From the NCBI GenBank assembly GCA_034006985.1, contig JAVERT010000015.1, positions 1 to 64,000 on the forward strand: a DNA stretch of 64,000 bases. The letters are read 5' to 3'. The stretch is from Gudongella sp034006985 (lineage in GTDB: Bacteria; Bacillota; Clostridia; Tissierellales; Tissierellaceae). The notes beneath the pieces are model-generated. The model was not told the origin of the DNA. It made no database searches and saw nothing but the letters and a program-made list of their open reading frames with translations. Below, piece after piece: positions 61,112 through 64,000 of this stretch (within the stretch, counting starts at the first letter, position 1; every line of letters begins with the position of its first letter). The position numbers and the translations under genes are program-made.

Positions 61112-61627
61112 TTGGATCTTAAATCTAAAATTCGTGAAGTAGAAGATTTTCCAATAGAGGGTGTAAGTTATAAAGATATAAGTACGCTTACTAGTGATAA
61201 AGATGCTTTTAAACAAGCAGTTGATTCAATAATAGAAGACCTAAAAGATAAAAATGTAGACTATATAGTTGGCCCTGAGGCAAGGGGCTTCCTATTTGGT
61301 GCAGCGGTAGCATATGGTTTAGGAGTAGGATTTGTGCCTATTAGAAAGCCTGGGAAGCTTCCAGGAGAAACAACAAGTCATGAATATAGTCTTGAATATG
61401 GCTCAAATACTTTAGAGATTAATACAAAAGCATTTAAAAAGGGATCTAGAGTAGCTATATGTGATGACCTATTAGCAACAGCGGGAACTGTTTCAGCTGC
61501 TATAAAATTGATAGAATCACTTGGTGGAGAAGTTGTTGCGCTTGAATTTGTTATAGAACTTATTTTTCTTAAAGGAAGAGACAAATTAGAAGGATATCAT
61601 GTAAATTCATTAGTAAACTATGAATAA
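61112..61627 (+). CDS. apt: Adenine phosphoribosyltransferase
   Basis: A 171-residue type I phosphoribosyltransferase that salvages adenine to AMP. VGPEARGFLFGAAVAYGLGVGFVPIRK near residue 50 and the PRPP loop VAICDDLLATAGT near 113 are typical; LPGETTSHEYSLEYG gives the flexible hood. Start is TTG at 61112 behind GGAGGAG. It sits between the Mur ligase and glmS. Confidence 0.92.
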   Translation: MDLKSKIREVEDFPIEGVSYKDISTLTSDKDAFKQAVDSIIEDLKDKNVDYIVGPEARGFLFGAAVAYGLGVGFVPIRKPGKLPGETTSHEYSLEYGSNTLEINTKAFKKGSRVAICDDLLATAGTVSAAIKLIESLGGEVVALEFVIELIFLKGRDKLEGYHVNSLVNYE

Positions 61628-61670
61628 TGCAGAGTTATGGCGTTTTTGAAGAAGTTCTAGGAGGATAATT

Positions 61671-63500
61671 ATGTGTGGAATAGTTGGATATATAGGTAGC
61701 AAGAATGCACAAGATATAATATTAGATGGATTAGAAAAGCTTGAATATAGAGGATATGATTCAGCTGGAATAGCTATAATTAGAGATAATGAATTAGTCG
61801 CAAGAAAACTTGTTGGTAGATTAGGAAATCTGAAAAACAGTTTAATTGAAAATCCTATAGCGGGGAATATAGGAATAGGGCATACTAGATGGGCAACTCA
61901 TGGAGCACCATCAGATGTAAATTCTCATCCTCATTTAAATGAAGATGGTACTATTGCAGTAGTTCATAATGGGATTATTGAGAATTACAGAGAAATAAAA
62001 AAAGATTTATTAGAAAAAGGTTACAGCTTTAAATCTGAAACAGATACAGAAGTTATAGCCCATTTAATAGACTCATACTATAAAGATGATCTTTTAGAAG
62101 CTGTGTTTTTAACTGAAGCTAAGTTAAAAGGTGCTTATGCACTAGCTGTAGTATCTTCAAAGAATCCAGATGAAATAATTGCGGTAAGGAATGAAAGTCC
62201 TTTAGTACTAGGGGTTGGAGAAGAAGAATTATTCGTTGCTTCAGATATTCCAGCAATACTTAAATATACGAATAAGGTAATTTATCTTGAAAACAAAGAT
62301 ATAGTCAAACTGACTAAAAAAGGTTTTCAGATATACGGCGAGAATAGAAATAAAATATTCAGAGAACCTAAAGAAATTTCTTGGGATGTTGAATCAGCTA
62401 CGAAAGAAGGATTTCAACATTTTATGCTAAAAGAAATTTATCAACAACCAAAAGCAATATTAGAGACTTATTCAAGAAGATTAGATAAAAACAATGAAAT
62501 AGTTTTAGAAAATATAAATATTGATGAACAAACAATAAAAGAAATAGAGAGGATATATGTGGTTGGATGTGGAACTGCTTATTATGCTGGTCTTGTAGGC
62601 AGATATGTCCTTCAGAGTTTTTTAGAAATAGAATGTATTTCCGATATAGCTTCTGAATTTAGATATAACGAACACTATATAGATGATAAAACTTTAGTTG
62701 TAATTGTAAGTCAATCAGGAGAAACCGCAGATACTTTATCAGCACTAAAAATTGCTAAAGAAAAAGGTGCAAGGATTTTAGCCATTACAAATGTAGTAGG
62801 AAGTTCTATAGCTAGAGAATCCGAAGATGTATTCTATACATGGGCGGGACCAGAAATTGCAGTTGCCTCAACAAAAGCATATATAACTCAATTAACTGCA
62901 TTTTATGTGTTAGCTCTTTATTTTGGTAGATTAAAAAGAACTCTATTAGATAGTTGTTACGATGAAATCTTGGAAGAATTGAAAACTCTGCCAGAAAAAG
63001 TTCAAAATATTTTGGATAAAACAAACGATAAAGCGTTAGAAATTGCGGAAAAAATAATGGATAAAAAATCTTTATTCTATTTGGGAAGAGGACTAGATTA
63101 TTACTCTGCTTTAGAAGGAGCTTTGAAATTAAAGGAAATTTCATACATCCATTCAGAAGCTTTTCCAGCAGGGGAGCTTAAACATGGAACCATTGCATTA
63201 ATAGAAGATGGAACGCCTGTTATTAGCATCGCTACCCAACAAAATGTTTATGAAAAAATGGTTTCAAATATAAAAGAAGTTAAAGCAAGAGGAGCATATG
63301 TAGTAGCTATTACAAGAGAAAGTAATCAAGATATAATTGAAGTATGTGATGATGTAGTATTTTTAGATGAAAGCTTTAATATATTTATGCCTATTTTATC
63401 AGTGGTGTTTCCACAATTATTAGCTTATCATACTGCATTATTAAAGGGAAATGATGTAGATAAGCCTCGGAACTTAGCAAAATCAGTAACCGTAGAGTAG
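61671..63500 (+). CDS. glmS: Glutamine-fructose-6-phosphate aminotransferase
   Basis: A 609-residue enzyme that makes glucosamine 6-phosphate for peptidoglycan. Cys2 of MCGIVGYIG is the glutaminase nucleophile; GHTRWATHG near 72 and HNGIIENY near 97 complete that domain. The two SIS domains follow, with VVGCGTAYYAGLVG near 297, SQSGETADTLSALK near 345 and the terminal KSVTVE. AGGAGG precedes the ATG. The gap to apt is only 43 bases, so no glmS ribozyme is present. Confidence 0.95.
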   Translation: MCGIVGYIGSKNAQDIILDGLEKLEYRGYDSAGIAIIRDNELVARKLVGRLGNLKNSLIENPIAGNIGIGHTRWATHGAPSDVNSHPHLNEDGTIAVVHNGIIENYREIKKDLLEKGYSFKSETDTEVIAHLIDSYYKDDLLEAVFLTEAKLKGAYALAVVSSKNPDEIIAVRNESPLVLGVGEEELFVASDIPAILKYTNKVIYLENKDIVKLTKKGFQIYGENRNKIFREPKEISWDVESATKEGFQHFMLKEIYQQPKAILETYSRRLDKNNEIVLENINIDEQTIKEIERIYVVGCGTAYYAGLVGRYVLQSFLEIECISDIASEFRYNEHYIDDKTLVVIVSQSGETADTLSALKIAKEKGARILAITNVVGSSIARESEDVFYTWAGPEIAVASTKAYITQLTAFYVLALYFGRLKRTLLDSCYDEILEELKTLPEKVQNILDKTNDKALEIAEKIMDKKSLFYLGRGLDYYSALEGALKLKEISYIHSEAFPAGELKHGTIALIEDGTPVISIATQQNVYEKMVSNIKEVKARGAYVVAITRESNQDIIEVCDDVVFLDESFNIFMPILSVVFPQLLAYHTALLKGNDVDKPRNLAKSVTVE

Positions 63501-63560
63501 AAAGATTTATGCTCTAAAAATTTGTATATAAATTTAATAGAAGAATATTTTATGTAGCGG

Positions 63561-63587
63561 CGGGCTTTTATGCCCGCCTATTTTTAT
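63561..63587 (+). terminator. Intrinsic terminator after glmS
   Basis: GGCGGGC and GCCCGCC form a 7-base stem around TTTTAT, followed by TATTTTT. It sits between glmS and the convergent acetyltransferase gene. Confidence 0.9.
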
Positions 63588-63613
63588 GCATTGAAGTATT
63601 GCCAATTAAATAT

Positions 63614-64000
63614 TTACAAATTAGACCCATTTGTTTTTTTTGATGTATCGTATCCCAATTCATAATAATTGTTATTATTAAATTGGAATTCTTTTATTAT
63701 ATCTAGTCCAAGTTTTTTGTGAGCTCTAAGTGACCTTGGATTAATTCGATTTATAAAAGTAACCATAATTGGGTATTTTTCTTTCATTTGTAGTCTTGAA
63801 AATTCATAAAGATTTGGAAGAACTAAGGTGCTACGGTAGTCAGTGTGGATAGCAATCGGTCCGTATTGATATGAGTTTTCTACTGAGAGAACTTTACCCA
63901 AATATTCTGTTGAATGTAAATCTGCTATCATATGTTTAAATAATGGCCATTTAGACCAATAATCCCAGGAAGCAGCCATAGCATATCCCACAATTTTATC
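63614..64000 (-). CDS. GNAT acetyltransferase, truncated by window edge
   Basis: The C-terminal part of a GNAT-fold N-acetyltransferase. IVGYAMAASWDYWSKW runs on from beyond position 64000, followed by YPIMVTFINRINPRSLRAHKKLGLDIIKEF, the classic end of the fold (N-x-x-S-x-x-x-x-x-K-L-G). The frame is open to the window edge, so the start codon is outside. Substrate unknown. Confidence 0.8.
   Translation of the reverse strand, partial: DKIVGYAMAASWDYWSKWPLFKHMIADLHSTEYLGKVLSVENSYQYGPIAIHTDYRSTLVLPNLYEFSRLQMKEKYPIMVTFINRINPRSLRAHKKLGLDIIKEFQFNNNNYYELGYDTSKKTNGSNL

Noticed and set aside
61628..61670. glmS ribozyme
   Set aside because: Only 43 bases separate apt and glmS, too short for the roughly 150-base ribozyme.
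1..64000. CRISPR array, prophage, rRNA operon, replication origin
   Set aside because: No evenly spaced direct repeats, phage structural genes, rRNA sequence or DnaA-box cluster was seen.
1..64000. Riboswitches and T-boxes
   Set aside because: No conserved cores (for example T-box TGGNACCGCG or known aptamer motifs) were recognised in the leaders; the hairpins listed are simple stems.

Overview
The window is about 64 kb of low-GC, gene-dense DNA with strong AGGAGG-type ribosome binding sites and ATG or TTG starts. The gene content (ferredoxin-linked 2-oxoacid oxidation, phosphate butyryltransferase and butyrate kinase, rubrerythrin-like ferritin, selenoproteins, no respiratory chain genes) suggests an anaerobic, amino-acid-fermenting Firmicute of the Clostridia/Tissierellia type. 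This is inference from content and composition; no rRNA gene is present to fix the taxon.

Layout. 1-5.2 kb: an inverted repeat at the left edge, a secreted beta-propeller protein, then a minus-strand lemA/DUF2207 pair and a small TTG-start membrane protein. 5.3-7.4 kb: an ornithine-cyclodeaminase-like (LOR/SDH) protein, a selenocysteine glutaredoxin with a zinc ribbon, and a DUF1801 protein. 7.4-16.8 kb: a catabolic island with an IclR regulator, an OFA-type MFS transporter, butyrate kinase, phosphate butyryltransferase, an aminotransferase, a four-subunit 2-oxoacid:ferredoxin oxidoreductase and an amino acid permease. Near-identical GGAAC-N3-GTTCC palindromes lie in front of the regulator, the transporter and the permease. 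Together these genes can take an amino acid to its 2-oxoacid, acyl-CoA, acyl phosphate and free acid, yielding reduced ferredoxin and ATP. 16.8-21.9 kb: an intergenic hairpin repeat, then a minus-strand pyruvate-dehydrogenase-type complex (E1 alpha, E1 beta, E2, E3). 22-24 kb: a duplicated DUF1538 membrane protein with a tandem P-II protein. 24-27.8 kb: pseudouridine catabolism and small stress-type proteins.

27.8-38.4 kb: a BASS/ACR3-like transporter behind a CsoR-like operator, a DsrE protein, an amidohydrolase, mnmA, tRNA-Ala(GGC), an AI-2E permease, YitT, an old-yellow-enzyme relative, a ferritin-like protein, a thioredoxin-like protein and a P-II-like gene divergent from a cation:proton antiporter. 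38.6-43.3 kb: a CBS protein and a membrane-lipid-flavoured operon with a FakA-FakB fusion. 43.3-50.1 kb: an unusual HTH regulator, a J-domain membrane protein, a selenocysteine O6-alkylguanine-DNA alkyltransferase, an L-cysteine desulfidase-like gene with a sigma-54 promoter and a divergent sigma-54 activator, and a selenocysteine MerT-like protein. 50.3-56.6 kb: a baeRF-type protein, rhodanese, malQ and glgP, and a decayed LacI regulator. 56.7-64 kb: an unknown conserved protein, a 208-bp element with 17-bp terminal inverted repeats, HD-GYP, DUF5317, a MurE-like ligase, apt, glmS and a truncated GNAT gene at the right edge.

The most notable content is three in-frame UGA selenoprotein genes, one of them a single-turnover DNA repair enzyme, together with the IclR palindrome regulon and the short inverted-repeat elements.
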